Below, in pieces: positions 1-8,110 of a stretch of DNA of 64,000 nucleotides (its first letter is position 1; each line of letters begins with the position of its first letter). Origin of the DNA: Nocardia miyunensis NBRC 108239 (GTDB taxonomy: Bacteria; Actinomycetota; Actinomycetes; Mycobacteriales; Mycobacteriaceae); contig NZ_BDBQ01000055.1 of assembly GCF_001613065.1 (NCBI RefSeq), positions 49,070 to 113,069 of the forward strand, in the 5' to 3' direction. The position numbers and the translations under genes are program-made. The notes under the pieces are model-generated. The model made no database searches and was not told the origin of the DNA. It saw only the letters and a program-made list of their open reading frames with translations.

Positions 1-59
1 AGCAGGCGCTCTATCGCCGACTCGGAGTGAAACGGCTCGACCGGATCGCACTGGTCTGA
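1..59 (+). CDS. C-terminal tail of an upstream gene (partial)
   Basis: The third forward frame is open from the window edge to a TGA at 57-59. It encodes 18 residues rich in Arg and Leu (QALYRRLGVKRLDRIALV). A short basic tail like this resembles the end of a Fis- or LuxR-type helix-turn-helix regulator, which would suit a gene next to a diiron monooxygenase operon, but 18 residues cannot establish a family. It lies 18 bases before the next start. Confidence 0.4.
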   Translation, partial: QALYRRLGVKRLDRIALV

Positions 60-77
60 GAAGAAAGCGAACGATTC

Positions 78-551
78 ATGACCGCAATTCGAGAACATAT
101 CCGCGCCGAGCAGTCCGCGGCCGTGGCCACCGATTTCTTCGATCGTTATCGCGCCCACGATGTGGACGGCATGGCCGAACTCTGCACGGTGAACGCCGAA
201 TTCTCCTATCCCGCGTTCGAAGTGTGGGGCAAACAACGCGTGGTGCGTGGCGAGGGGAAGGTCGCGACGGTCGGAAAGCCGATCTGGCGCGGCCTGATCA
301 CCGCGTTCCCCGATCTGACCAACACCGTGCGGCGCACCGAGTCCAACGACGACGGTGATGTGGTGGTCGAGGTCGACATCAGTGGCACACAACAGGCGGC
401 GTGGGGATTCATTCAGCCCAGTGGCGCGACATACACCGAGCCGCACCTGTTCATCCTGCACGTCGACGAGGACGGGCTGATCGACTCGATTTCCGGATAT
501 TTCGACAACGCGGGAATCTGCCGGCAGCTGGGTCACACCGAGATCGACTGA
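78..551 (+). CDS. NTF2/SnoaL-like domain protein
   Basis: This 157-residue protein has the features of the SnoaL/NTF2-like fold: an N-terminal helix with FFDRYRAHDVDGMAEL, a strand with FSYPAFEVWG, and a C-terminal sheet ending in ISGYFDNAGICRQLG. The family forms small cone-shaped alpha+beta barrels that act as isomerases, cyclases or ligand binders. No catalytic residue can be assigned confidently here. It lies 38 bases before the hydroxylase gene and probably belongs to the same transcript. A role on the oxidised product or in the regulon is inference. The ATG at 78 is supported by the full-length domain. Confidence 0.7.
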   Translation: MTAIREHIRAEQSAAVATDFFDRYRAHDVDGMAELCTVNAEFSYPAFEVWGKQRVVRGEGKVATVGKPIWRGLITAFPDLTNTVRRTESNDDGDVVVEVDISGTQQAAWGFIQPSGATYTEPHLFILHVDEDGLIDSISGYFDNAGICRQLGHTEID

Positions 552-589
552 CGCCCGGAACGAACCGTCTCGAAGGAGAGATGACAATT

Positions 590-2119
590 ATGACCCTGCT
601 CAAGCGCGAAGAATGGCAACAGTTCGTCCGGGATGTGGACTGGGCGCCGTCCTATGTCGACGAGGAAGCAATCTACCCCGAATGGCACTGCGGTACCGGG
701 AAAGTCCCCCGGGAGGCGTGGGCGAAATGGGAGGAGTCCTACAAGGTCACCTACCCCGAATACGTTGTCGGACAACGAGAGAAGGAGGCCTCGGCATACG
801 CGGTGAAAGCCGCGCTGCAGCGCTCGGACAATTTCGACAACCTCGACGAGGGGTGGAAGTCGGCCACCAAGATGCATTTCGGCGGCGTGGCGCTCGTCGA
901 ATCCGCCGCGATACTCGGTGAGTTGAAGATGGCCCGCTTCGGGCTCAACGGCGCCTGGCGCAATATGGCCGCCTTCGGCGCTCTCGACGAATTGCGGCAT
1001 TCGCAGGTCACCACCTTCTTCGGTCACGAATTCATCGCCAAGGATCCGCAGTACGACTGGACCCAGAAGACCTTTCACACCAACAACTGGGTTCCGATCG
1101 CCGCGCGGATGCTGTTCGATTCGATAATGATCAGCCCGAATGTGGTCGATATGGCCATCGAGCTGCCCTTCACGTTCGAAACCGGGTTCACCAACCTGCA
1201 ATTCATCGCGCTGTCGGCCGACGCGCTGGAGTCGGGCGATGTCAACTTCGCCAATATGATCTCCTCGATTCAGACCGACGAGGCCCGGCACAGTCAGCAG
1301 GGCGGCCCCACCTTGGAGATCCTCGTCGAGCACGATCCGGTGCGCGCCCAGTGGGTGATCGACAAGAGTTTCTGGGGCTCGGCCCGGCTGTTCTCCGCGC
1401 TCACTGGTCCGGCGATGGACTACTACACGCCGCTCGAGCACCGACGCCAGTCCTACCGGGAATTCATGGAGGAGTGGATCGTCGATCAGTTCATCCGGAC
1501 CATCGAGGATTACGGGCTCAAGAAGCCGTGGTACTGGGATGAATTCATGAATGGTCTCGACACCTGGCACCACGGCCTGCATATGGGACTGTGGTACTGG
1601 AGGCCCACCCTGTGGTGGCGGCCGAAGGCCGGGGTGAGCAAGGATGAGCGCGCGTGGCTGACCGAGAAATACCCGACGTGGGAGAAACTCTACGGCGACA
1701 AATGGGACGTCATGATCGACAACGTCAATGCCGACAATGTCGAGGCCACGCTTCCCGAGACGCTGCCGTGGTTGTGCAGCAACTGCAACCTGCCGTGCAG
1801 CATCGTCACCCAGTCCCGCTCCGGCATCTGGCGAGCCCGTGACTGGGAACTCGAGTACGACGGTCGCAAATACCATTTCTGCACCAACGCCTGTCGCCAG
1901 ATCTTCTGGAAGGACCGCGACACGGTCAACCACGAGACGCTGATCGATCGGTTCCTCGCCGGCCAGATCCAGCCGATGGACGTCGCCGGAATCCTCGGCT
2001 ACATGGGATTGACCCCCGAGGTGATGGGCGACGATCCGGATTACGAGGCATGGACCCGCGACTACGTTGGCCGCCCGGTCAGCGGACTGGTCACCCCCAC
2101 GGGGGTGACGGCTCGATGA
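590..2119 (+). CDS. soluble diiron monooxygenase, hydroxylase alpha subunit (TmoA/IsoA type)
   Basis: This is the catalytic alpha subunit (509 residues) of a toluene/alkene-type bacterial multicomponent monooxygenase. With the start at 590, the diiron ligands fall at E104, E134, H137, E197, E231 and H234, with Thr201. This is the same numbering as toluene 4-monooxygenase, so this ATG is preferred over 581, which sits only about 2 bases after AAGGAG. The two helical motifs DELRHSQ and DEARHSQ are intact. The C-terminus carries a YHS-like Cys-rich module near residues 400-440. Pocket positions 100 and 103 are Val. It is the first gene of an A-B-D-E-C-F-like operon. The substrate (aromatic or alkene) is not determined by the sequence. 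Confidence 0.93.
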   Translation: MTLLKREEWQQFVRDVDWAPSYVDEEAIYPEWHCGTGKVPREAWAKWEESYKVTYPEYVVGQREKEASAYAVKAALQRSDNFDNLDEGWKSATKMHFGGVALVESAAILGELKMARFGLNGAWRNMAAFGALDELRHSQVTTFFGHEFIAKDPQYDWTQKTFHTNNWVPIAARMLFDSIMISPNVVDMAIELPFTFETGFTNLQFIALSADALESGDVNFANMISSIQTDEARHSQQGGPTLEILVEHDPVRAQWVIDKSFWGSARLFSALTGPAMDYYTPLEHRRQSYREFMEEWIVDQFIRTIEDYGLKKPWYWDEFMNGLDTWHHGLHMGLWYWRPTLWWRPKAGVSKDERAWLTEKYPTWEKLYGDKWDVMIDNVNADNVEATLPETLPWLCSNCNLPCSIVTQSRSGIWRARDWELEYDGRKYHFCTNACRQIFWKDRDTVNHETLIDRFLAGQIQPMDVAGILGYMGLTPEVMGDDPDYEAWTRDYVGRPVSGLVTPTGVTAR

Positions 2120-2442
2120 CCACCAGCACCGGAACCGAACTTCCCGCCGCGGACCGCGCACCCGAACTCGTACCCCTGCACGCCATCTTCGCCACCGACT
2201 TCTGCCCGATCCTCGTCGCGGTCACCACCGCGCACACGATTGCGGAAGTCGCCGCCGAGGTGGCCCGGCACGTCGAGGGCCATCGTGTCCGGGCGCTGCC
2301 CTACCCCAAACTCGTCATCCACGGCGGCCGCGTGCTCCCCGACGACATGACGGTCGCCGAGGCCGGTATCGGGCCACTCGACCACATCGCCGTCGAATAC
2401 GACATCCCCGACGCCGACACACAGCAAGGAGTCCAGTCGTGA
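2116..2442 (+). CDS. monooxygenase gamma subunit, ubiquitin-like (TmoB family)
   Basis: This is a 108-residue small subunit of the hydroxylase. The sequence has the beta-grasp pattern of TmoB-like proteins: a strand with LVPLHAIFATDFCPILVAV, a central helix (IAEVAAEVARHV), then LVIHGGRVLPDDMTVAEAGI and a closing strand LDHIAVEYDI. The family packs on the alpha/beta dimer and has no catalytic residues. Its ATG overlaps the TGA of the alpha subunit (ATGA), which implies translational coupling. About 20 N-terminal residues rich in Thr, Ala and Pro precede the fold. Confidence 0.85.
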   Translation: MTTSTGTELPAADRAPELVPLHAIFATDFCPILVAVTTAHTIAEVAAEVARHVEGHRVRALPYPKLVIHGGRVLPDDMTVAEAGIGPLDHIAVEYDIPDADTQQGVQS

Positions 2443-2771
2443 ACGATCCTGTGGGCCCGGTTCTGCGGATGGGCGGTGAGATCGACGATGTCGTGGCGGC
2501 GATCCGCGACGACAACCCGGACCGGGAGATCGAGACGATCGATCGCGGCTCCTACGTCCGGGTACAGACCTCGACCAGAATGCGGCTGAGCCTCGAGACA
2601 CTCCGCGTCTATCTCGGGCCTTCCTACGAATTGGCGCTGTTCAGTTCGATGATGCCGTCCTTCGTCGGACGCATGGTCACCAGCAGTGACGAACTGATCT
2701 GGGAGTCCATCAAGACACCGAGGACCGACACGGCAGGGGCCGAGGAGAAGAACGCAGAGGAACTGGTATGA
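2439..2771 (+). CDS. monooxygenase effector (coupling) protein, TmoD/MmoB family
   Basis: This is the 110-residue cofactor-less regulatory component. It starts at GTG 2439, overlapping the preceding stop. The segment NDPVGPVLRMGGEIDDVVAAI, followed by the IETIDRGSYVRVQ region and a LRLSLETLRVYLG-like stretch, matches the MmoB/DmpM/TmoD fold. In this family the effector docks on the hydroxylase above the active site and tunes coupling and regiospecificity. It lies third here, before the beta subunit, whereas the tmo order places the Rieske ferredoxin third and the effector fourth. The C-terminus is an acidic/basic tail. Confidence 0.85.
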   Translation: MNDPVGPVLRMGGEIDDVVAAIRDDNPDREIETIDRGSYVRVQTSTRMRLSLETLRVYLGPSYELALFSSMMPSFVGRMVTSSDELIWESIKTPRTDTAGAEEKNAEELV

Positions 2772-3838
2772 GCGAGAACGCAACGGGCAGGCCGCGGCGC
2801 CGCCGCACCTTCAGCGCCTTCGGCGACGTGCGGAGGATGCCCACCGAATACGAAATCGTCACCCACGGCCAGAACTGGACGGTGCGTAGTGCGCGCAATG
2901 GCGCGTTCGAGCAGAACCCGTCCTCGGCGCCCAACCTGTGGTTCGACACCTACCGTGACAATTCCGCCTTCCGGGCGAGGGACTGGGACGCCTTCCGGGC
3001 TCCGGATAAATTCACCTATCGCATGTACGTCAATGCACAAGCCGAATCCGAGCACAAGGTACAGGGCGTACTCGAGCAATTCGGCGATATCGACGCCGAT
3101 GCGCGCCTCGCACCGGGGTGGGTGCGGACTCTCGCTGGGCTGTACACGCCGTCGCGATATCCGACCCACGGATTCCAGCAGGTCGAAGCCTATATCGGGT
3201 ATATGGCACCGACCTCGTATGTCAACAATGCCGCGGCTCTGGCCACCGCCGATCTGCTGCGCCGGGTGACCACACTCGCCTATCGGACCCGGCAGCTGCA
3301 GATCGCCCACCCCGATTCGGGAATCGGCACCGCCGCGGAGGGTGAGCTGTGGCGGACTCACGAATTCTGGCAGCCGCTGCGCAGAACCCTGGAAACGGCA
3401 CTGGCGACATACGACTGGGGTGAGGCGTTCGTCGCGCACAACCTCGTTCTGCTGCCGACGATTCAGGATGTGTTGTGCCGCCAACTCGGCGAGATCGCCC
3501 GAGTCAACGGCGATGACCAGACCTGGCTCATCGAAGGTTTGCTCGCCGCCGACCGGCAACGTCGCGACACCTGGAGTCGCGCCCTGCTCGACATGGTTCT
3601 CACCCAGCAACCCGGCACAGGCGCGGTCGTCGACAAATGGCTGGCCAAGTGGGCGCCCCGAGCCGACGACGCGGCCACGGCGATCGCCGGATTCCTCGCC
3701 GCAGCGCCCGAGCACCCCCGGACAGTCGAGGAGATCGGCGCCGAGGCCCGAGCCGCACGTGAGCACCTTCTGAACGGACTGCTGGGCCGAGCGTCGGACG
3801 CTCCCGGCGCGGATGTCGGAATCGAGGTGACGACGTGA
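2768..3838 (+). CDS. monooxygenase hydroxylase beta subunit (TmoE family)
   Basis: This is the structural beta subunit (356 residues) of the diiron hydroxylase. It has the family's helical ferritin-like fold but lacks the two ExxH diiron motifs. Diagnostic stretches are the basic N-terminus with RRRTFSAFGDVRRMPTEYE, the LWFDTYRDNSAFRARDW segment and the QVEAYIGYMAPTSYVNNAA helix. Its ATG overlaps the effector stop by 4 bases, and its own stop overlaps the GTG of the ferredoxin. It is expected to form an (alpha-beta-gamma)2 complex with the neighbours. Confidence 0.88.
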   Translation: MSENATGRPRRRRTFSAFGDVRRMPTEYEIVTHGQNWTVRSARNGAFEQNPSSAPNLWFDTYRDNSAFRARDWDAFRAPDKFTYRMYVNAQAESEHKVQGVLEQFGDIDADARLAPGWVRTLAGLYTPSRYPTHGFQQVEAYIGYMAPTSYVNNAAALATADLLRRVTTLAYRTRQLQIAHPDSGIGTAAEGELWRTHEFWQPLRRTLETALATYDWGEAFVAHNLVLLPTIQDVLCRQLGEIARVNGDDQTWLIEGLLAADRQRRDTWSRALLDMVLTQQPGTGAVVDKWLAKWAPRADDAATAIAGFLAAAPEHPRTVEEIGAEARAAREHLLNGLLGRASDAPGADVGIEVTT

Positions 3839-4197
3839 CGATAGGGGACACCGATCGAAGAGCCGAATCCGTGCCGCACATCGACGACCTGTGGGAGGGC
3901 GATCTCATGGGCGTGATCGTCGACGGCAAACCCGTCGTGCTGGTGAATATCGACGGGACCGTCTACGCCTACGCCAACCGCTGTCCGCACCAGGAATTCG
4001 AGCTGTCCGACGGTGACCTCGAGGAAACCACATTGACCTGCAGCCGACACCTGTGGGAGTTCGACGTCACCACCGGCTGCGGGATCAACCCGGCGGACGC
4101 GCGTCTGGCGCCGTACCCCTGTCACGTCGACGCCGACGGCACTATCGTCGTCGACGTCACCGGCGGGTCGAAACCCACCCCGGGCGCCGCATCGTGA
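3835..4197 (+). CDS. Rieske [2Fe-2S] ferredoxin of the monooxygenase (TmoC type)
   Basis: This is a 120-residue Rieske-type electron carrier. The cluster ligands are visible as CPHQEFEL (C-x-H) and CSRHLWEF (C-x-x-H), spaced as in TmoC and biphenyl-dioxygenase ferredoxins. It would pass electrons from the adjacent FAD reductase to the diiron hydroxylase. The start is GTG 3835, overlapping the beta-subunit stop. The position after the beta subunit differs from the classical tmo order. Function is well supported by family and context. Confidence 0.92.
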   Translation: MTIGDTDRRAESVPHIDDLWEGDLMGVIVDGKPVVLVNIDGTVYAYANRCPHQEFELSDGDLEETTLTCSRHLWEFDVTTGCGINPADARLAPYPCHVDADGTIVVDVTGGSKPTPGAAS

Positions 4198-5441
4198 AGA
4201 GGTTCGTCCTGGTCGGCGGCGGACCGGCCGCCGTTGCCGCCGCCGGAACCCTCCGGGAGGAGGGGTTCGACGGTGAGATCGCTCTGCTGACCGCCGACCA
4301 GGAACTGCCGTATGAGCGCCCGCCCCTGTCCAAGGCGTTTCTCGACGACCCGCGACATTCCGACGGTCTGTCGGCGTTGTATCTGCGATCGCCGCAGTGG
4401 TACGCCGAGCACGGGGTCACGGTGCGGACCGGCACCGCCGTGACCCGGCTCGACCCGGCCGCACGACGGCTCGCGCTCGCGGACGGGTCATCGCTCGCCT
4501 ACGACGCCGTGCTGCTCGCGACCGGAGTCCGTGCGAAACCCGGCGTTCGCCTGATCGACGACAAGGTGATACGGCTGCGTTCCGCCCACGACGCGACGCG
4601 ATTACGCGATCGGCTCGCGACCGCTACCCGGATCATCGTTCTGGGCGGCGGGTTCATCGGCTGCGAGGTCGCGGCGACAGCCAGCCGCATGGGCAAGACG
4701 GTCGTGCTCGTCGAACGGGCCAGCTCATTGCTCGAGCGTGCACTCGGCGCTGATCTGGGCAGGGTCCTGACCGATGTCCATCGCAGCGAAGGGGTCCAGG
4801 TCAAACTCGGCACCATTGTCCTGGACTGTGTTTCGGGTGCGGACGGAGTTACCGTCCGCACCGACAGAGGTGATGTCGAAGGCGATCTCGTCGTCGTCGG
4901 GGCCGGGTGCGAGCCCGAGGACCGACTGGCCGACACCGCCGGAATTGCGACCGGCAACGGCATCGTCACCGATGAGCTGTGCCGCACCAGCGCCGAGGCC
5001 GTGTATGCGGCCGGGGACGTCGCCAATTCCTATCATCCCTTTTATCGCAAGCACATCCGCGTCGAACACCATGACTCCGCCCACCGTCAGGGTGCGGTGG
5101 CCGCGCGGGCCATGCTAGGCGGAGCCGAACCCTACGCTGAGCCGCACTGGTTCTGGTCGGATCAGTACGAACACACCATTCAGCAGGTCGGCCGCTCCGA
5201 GCCCACCGATCGACTCGTCATCCGCGGCTCACTGGAGGATCTGTCCTTTTCCGCGGTGTGGCTGCGGGAGGATCGCATTACCCGCATCGCGGCCCTCAAC
5301 CGGCCCAGAGACGTCATGGCCGTACGCAAGATCCTGTTCACCAATCATTCCGTGCGCGCCGAGGACGTTGCCGACATGGGCAACGACCTGCGTCGACTGA
5401 CGCGCCCGGCCCGCATCGTTCAGCGGAAGGAGCCCCGATGA
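4194..5441 (+). CDS. FAD-dependent NAD(P)H:ferredoxin reductase of the monooxygenase
   Basis: This 415-residue pyridine-nucleotide-disulfide-type reductase (BphA4/ThcD class) has an FAD-binding GGGPAAVAAAGTLREEGF near residue 8. It also has YERPPLSKAFL, an NAD-binding GGGFIGCEVAATASRMG near residue 150, and the FAD motif VYAAGDVANSYHP. It is not the fused 2Fe-2S/flavin reductase found as TmoF in many Proteobacteria. The GTG at 4194 overlaps the ferredoxin stop and puts the Rossmann glycines at the usual distance from the N-terminus. It completes the electron chain NAD(P)H to FAD to Rieske to diiron. Confidence 0.92.
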   Translation: MKRFVLVGGGPAAVAAAGTLREEGFDGEIALLTADQELPYERPPLSKAFLDDPRHSDGLSALYLRSPQWYAEHGVTVRTGTAVTRLDPAARRLALADGSSLAYDAVLLATGVRAKPGVRLIDDKVIRLRSAHDATRLRDRLATATRIIVLGGGFIGCEVAATASRMGKTVVLVERASSLLERALGADLGRVLTDVHRSEGVQVKLGTIVLDCVSGADGVTVRTDRGDVEGDLVVVGAGCEPEDRLADTAGIATGNGIVTDELCRTSAEAVYAAGDVANSYHPFYRKHIRVEHHDSAHRQGAVAARAMLGGAEPYAEPHWFWSDQYEHTIQQVGRSEPTDRLVIRGSLEDLSFSAVWLREDRITRIAALNRPRDVMAVRKILFTNHSVRAEDVADMGNDLRRLTRPARIVQRKEPR

Positions 5442-6160
5442 CACTCACCGCACATCGTGTCCGAGGCGAAAGCCTGCGCGTGCCACCCGACCGAGCTCGC
5501 CGAGCGCTCCAACCCATTCTCGGGAGTTCGGTAACCGCCGCCGTCGCGCGTCTGAGGCACGGCCCCAACGCGTGCGAGCCGCTGGCACGACTCATCGATG
5601 GCGCACACTCCCCGGATGACGGCGACGTCGTGATCGCCGCGGCTTCCGTCGGAGCCGGGATCGATGTCGTGCGCGTTCGACGCAAAGCACACGGCAAGGC
5701 CGACTGGATCAGCTCGCCGACCTGCGACGTCGTCATCGTCCTCGGACCGTCGCTGGTGGAACCGGAGATCTCCGAACTTCCCGTCCGGGCACCCGAAGTC
5801 CCGGTCACCGGAATCTGGGAACGCGAGCTTCCCGCGCCGGAGGCCGCGGTCCTGGCGCGTCTCTACGACGTCCTCGATCCGGATCTGGGCATCAATATCG
5901 TCGATTTCGGCTTCGTCCGCGACATCGCGGTATCCGACGACCACGTCGCCGCCATCACCATGACACTGACATCACCCACCTGTCCCGTGACCGGCGTGAT
6001 GACCGACCAGCTCCGTGCCGCGCTCCTGGGTGAGGACCCGATCGTGTCGGACTTCCGTATCGAGTGGAGTTGGACGCCGGCGTGGCGGCCACATGACCTC
6101 AGTAGTGACGGTGTCGAACAGTTGCGTGCAGTGGGCTTCAATCCGGTGGAGGCGCGGTGA
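5438..6160 (+). CDS. MIP18/DUF59 (PaaD-like) domain protein with N-terminal extension
   Basis: This is a 240-residue protein. The C-terminal part (about 135-225) is a MIP18/DUF59 domain with VLDPDLGINIVDFGFVRD and TLTSPTCPVTGVMTDQL, keeping the Cys of the TxPxCP motif. This family assists Fe-S or diiron assembly; PaaD is the relative in phenylacetyl-CoA epoxidase. The first 130 residues resemble nothing I recognise. Its ATG overlaps the reductase stop, so it is co-translated with the oxygenase. A role in hydroxylase metallocentre assembly is inference from context. Confidence 0.75.
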   Translation: MTLTAHRVRGESLRVPPDRARRALQPILGSSVTAAVARLRHGPNACEPLARLIDGAHSPDDGDVVIAAASVGAGIDVVRVRRKAHGKADWISSPTCDVVIVLGPSLVEPEISELPVRAPEVPVTGIWERELPAPEAAVLARLYDVLDPDLGINIVDFGFVRDIAVSDDHVAAITMTLTSPTCPVTGVMTDQLRAALLGEDPIVSDFRIEWSWTPAWRPHDLSSDGVEQLRAVGFNPVEAR

Positions 6161-6450
6161 GTTACGTCGTCATCGCGACATGGGTCGCGAAGCCCGGTGA
6201 GGAGGAGTATGTCGCCGCCGCACTCGCGGAACTCACTCCTGGAAATCGTGCCGAGCCCAAAATGCTGTCCTTTCAAGCACATCGGGCGCTCGACGCCCCG
6301 GCTCGGTTCGTCCTCGTCGAAACCTATACCGACGCCGACGGTTACGAAGAACACCGCGCCACCCCGGCCTTCCGGAGCCGTGTCGTCGGCGACATCATTC
6401 CGCGGCTGGCCGACCGAGATGTCCACGCGTACACCGTCATCGAGACCTGA
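6157..6450 (+). CDS. antibiotic biosynthesis monooxygenase (ABM) domain protein
   Basis: This is a 97-residue ferredoxin-like dimeric alpha+beta barrel protein. It begins with VVIATWVAKPGEEEYVAAAL and continues with an FVLVETYTDADGYEEHRATP segment typical of ABM/YgiN proteins. Members include cofactor-free oxygenases and small quinol or stress proteins. No unique catalytic residue can be named. The GTG start overlaps the previous TGA (GTGA), making this the last gene of the monooxygenase operon before the insertion sequence. No clear terminator is visible before 6541. Confidence 0.75.
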   Translation: MSYVVIATWVAKPGEEEYVAAALAELTPGNRAEPKMLSFQAHRALDAPARFVLVETYTDADGYEEHRATPAFRSRVVGDIIPRLADRDVHAYTVIET

Positions 6451-6540
6451 CCCGATTCGCTCCATGACCACACCGCGCTTCGCAACGAAATGGCGAACGC
6501 TAGGCGGGTCACCGAGGAACGGTGCGCTGCATGCTTCTAG

Positions 6541-8108
6541 CTTGAGTTTTAACCTGTGCGGCGTGGTCGCGGTCCGGCTGGTTTTGATGCGCGGGTGTTG
6601 CTGGCGGTCTTGATGTGCCCGTCGTAGCGTGGTGCCGGGTGTTGGTTGCGGTGCCCGGGCGGCCTGCCCGGTCCGGGTCGGGAGGGTTTCGGTGCACTGG
6701 CGGGACAGGCGATGTTCGGGCGTAGGTGCCGAAACCCTCGTCGGACACGGGCTGGTGTAAGTCGTTGCGGGGCAGCGGGTTTCTCCCACGGCCTTCTCAG
6801 GTCGGCAGCCAGGGGGCGGGCCGGGCGGAGTTGTGTGTAGGCGGCCAGCAGCAGCCAGGTCCACCGGTCGGCCGCTGCCGGGTCGCGGAGTTTCGGGCTG
6901 GTCCAGCCGAGGGTCTGTCTCAGCATGCGGAAGGTGTGCTCGATATCGAACCGGCGAAGAAACGCCTGCCACAACAGATCGACCTCGGCAGCATCGAGAT
7001 CGACGACCGAATGCCACAGCCACACCGGCTTCGGGATCGCACCGCTGGGCAGCCGATCGACGTCGAGGCGGATCACGGTGCCCTCGATCACCGATAGCTT
7101 CCCGAGCTCGGTGACCCAGGACGAGCGATGAGTCAGCCTGGGATGCAGGCTATTCCACGACTTGGCGGTGGCCTGGCCGTAGAGTCGCGTCTCGGTCGTG
7201 GTGGCGATGTCCGGCTCGCCCCAGGTCGCCGGGTCGCCGAAGACGAACTCTCCGCCGTGACGAGGCGGACGGCCGGTTCCGCCGGGCAGCCAGGGCGGAG
7301 CGGGTCTACGCAGGACGCGGTCCGAGCGCATCCGGCCCAGCACGGCCACGGGCAGGTCGGCCAGCAGGAACGCCAGCCGGGGTGCGTCGTAGCCGGCATC
7401 AGCGACGATCCAGATGTCCGGGTCACCAGCCCGCTGCTGCCCGCCGGCGATCAGGTTGCCGATCACGGCCCGCAGTTGGGCGGCGGTGACGGTGGCCGCG
7501 TCGTCACCGGGCGCCAAGCGGACCGCATCCAGCGGAGCGGTCCACGAGCTGCGGCCGGTTTCCAGCGCGCACACCACCGAGTACGGCCAGCCCGGGATCA
7601 TCTGGTGTGTGTTCTTGGCTCGGCCGTAGGTGTGACACAAGATCCGTTCCGGGCAGGTATGCGTTTCGGGCCGCAACCAGCACGTGATGTCCACCGCCAG
7701 CACCAGCCGCCCATCCGCCGCCCTGGGCAGCGGGACACTCGCCAAAGCCCGCCGCAGCCGGGCCACGTCGATCCGGCCATTCTCGAGCGCTGCATACACG
7801 CTGCCGTGTCCCCGGCGATGCTCACCGACCAGCGACAACTCCGGCAGCGAACGCACCGGCCCATCCGCGCACAACACCGCCTCAACCAGGTCGAACACCG
7901 CATCCGACCGCGCGGTCACACACCGATACAACTCCTGTCGGAACACCGACAGGTCCCCGAACGCACCAGCATCGCCGGTGTCGTGCACACTATTCACCGA
8001 AGCCCTTGGAGTGAGTTTCTTTCTGTCGCAAGAAGAATCATCACCCAAGGGCTTCGTTCAAGATCAACCGGGGCACCGCGGCGCAACCCTCAGAGCTTAA
8101 AACTCAAG
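6541..8108. mobile_element. complete IS4/IS701-like insertion sequence
   Basis: The element is bounded by inverted repeats: CTTGAGTTTTAA at 6541-6552 and its complement TTAAAACTCAAG at 8097-8108. With mismatches the repeats extend about 10 bases further inwards. It is about 1.57 kb with a single transposase on the minus strand filling nearly the whole length. The flanks (CTAG on the left, ATAG on the right) do not form an obvious target duplication. The right end directly abuts the terminus of an IS5-family relic. Confidence 0.85.
6549..8048 (-). CDS. DDE transposase of the IS4/IS701-like element
   Basis: This is a 499-residue intact transposase. Candidate catalytic residues are the Asp in LVLAVDITCWLRPE, the Asp in WIVADAGYDAPRL and the Glu in FDIEHTFRMLRQTLGW, which together give a DDE/RNase-H core with a C-terminal Y-R-E-like signature. 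The C-terminus is a basic, Pro-rich tail. It lies wholly between the element's inverted repeats. An intact frame and intact ends suggest a potentially active, fairly recent insertion. The first start (8048) is used; the exact start is uncertain within about 30 residues. Confidence 0.88.
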   Translation of the reverse strand: MGDDSSCDRKKLTPRASVNSVHDTGDAGAFGDLSVFRQELYRCVTARSDAVFDLVEAVLCADGPVRSLPELSLVGEHRRGHGSVYAALENGRIDVARLRRALASVPLPRAADGRLVLAVDITCWLRPETHTCPERILCHTYGRAKNTHQMIPGWPYSVVCALETGRSSWTAPLDAVRLAPGDDAATVTAAQLRAVIGNLIAGGQQRAGDPDIWIVADAGYDAPRLAFLLADLPVAVLGRMRSDRVLRRPAPPWLPGGTGRPPRHGGEFVFGDPATWGEPDIATTTETRLYGQATAKSWNSLHPRLTHRSSWVTELGKLSVIEGTVIRLDVDRLPSGAIPKPVWLWHSVVDLDAAEVDLLWQAFLRRFDIEHTFRMLRQTLGWTSPKLRDPAAADRWTWLLLAAYTQLRPARPLAADLRRPWEKPAAPQRLTPARVRRGFRHLRPNIACPASAPKPSRPGPGRPPGHRNQHPAPRYDGHIKTASNTRASKPAGPRPRRTG

Positions 8109-8110
8109 AT

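Noticed and set aside
401..589. A longer start for the hydroxylase alpha subunit
   Set aside because: The extension overlaps the NTF2-like gene, and only the start at 590 brings the iron ligands into the same numbering as toluene 4-monooxygenase.
533..2161. A long minus-strand frame opposite the hydroxylase alpha gene
   Set aside because: It is antisense to the diiron hydroxylase, which has all metal ligands; the opposite translation lacks any domain.
590..5441. Interpretation as a propane or methane monooxygenase
   Set aside because: The combination of a Rieske ferredoxin, a separate FAD reductase, a ubiquitin-like gamma subunit and T4MO numbering fits the toluene/alkene group, not the propane or methane type with a fused reductase.
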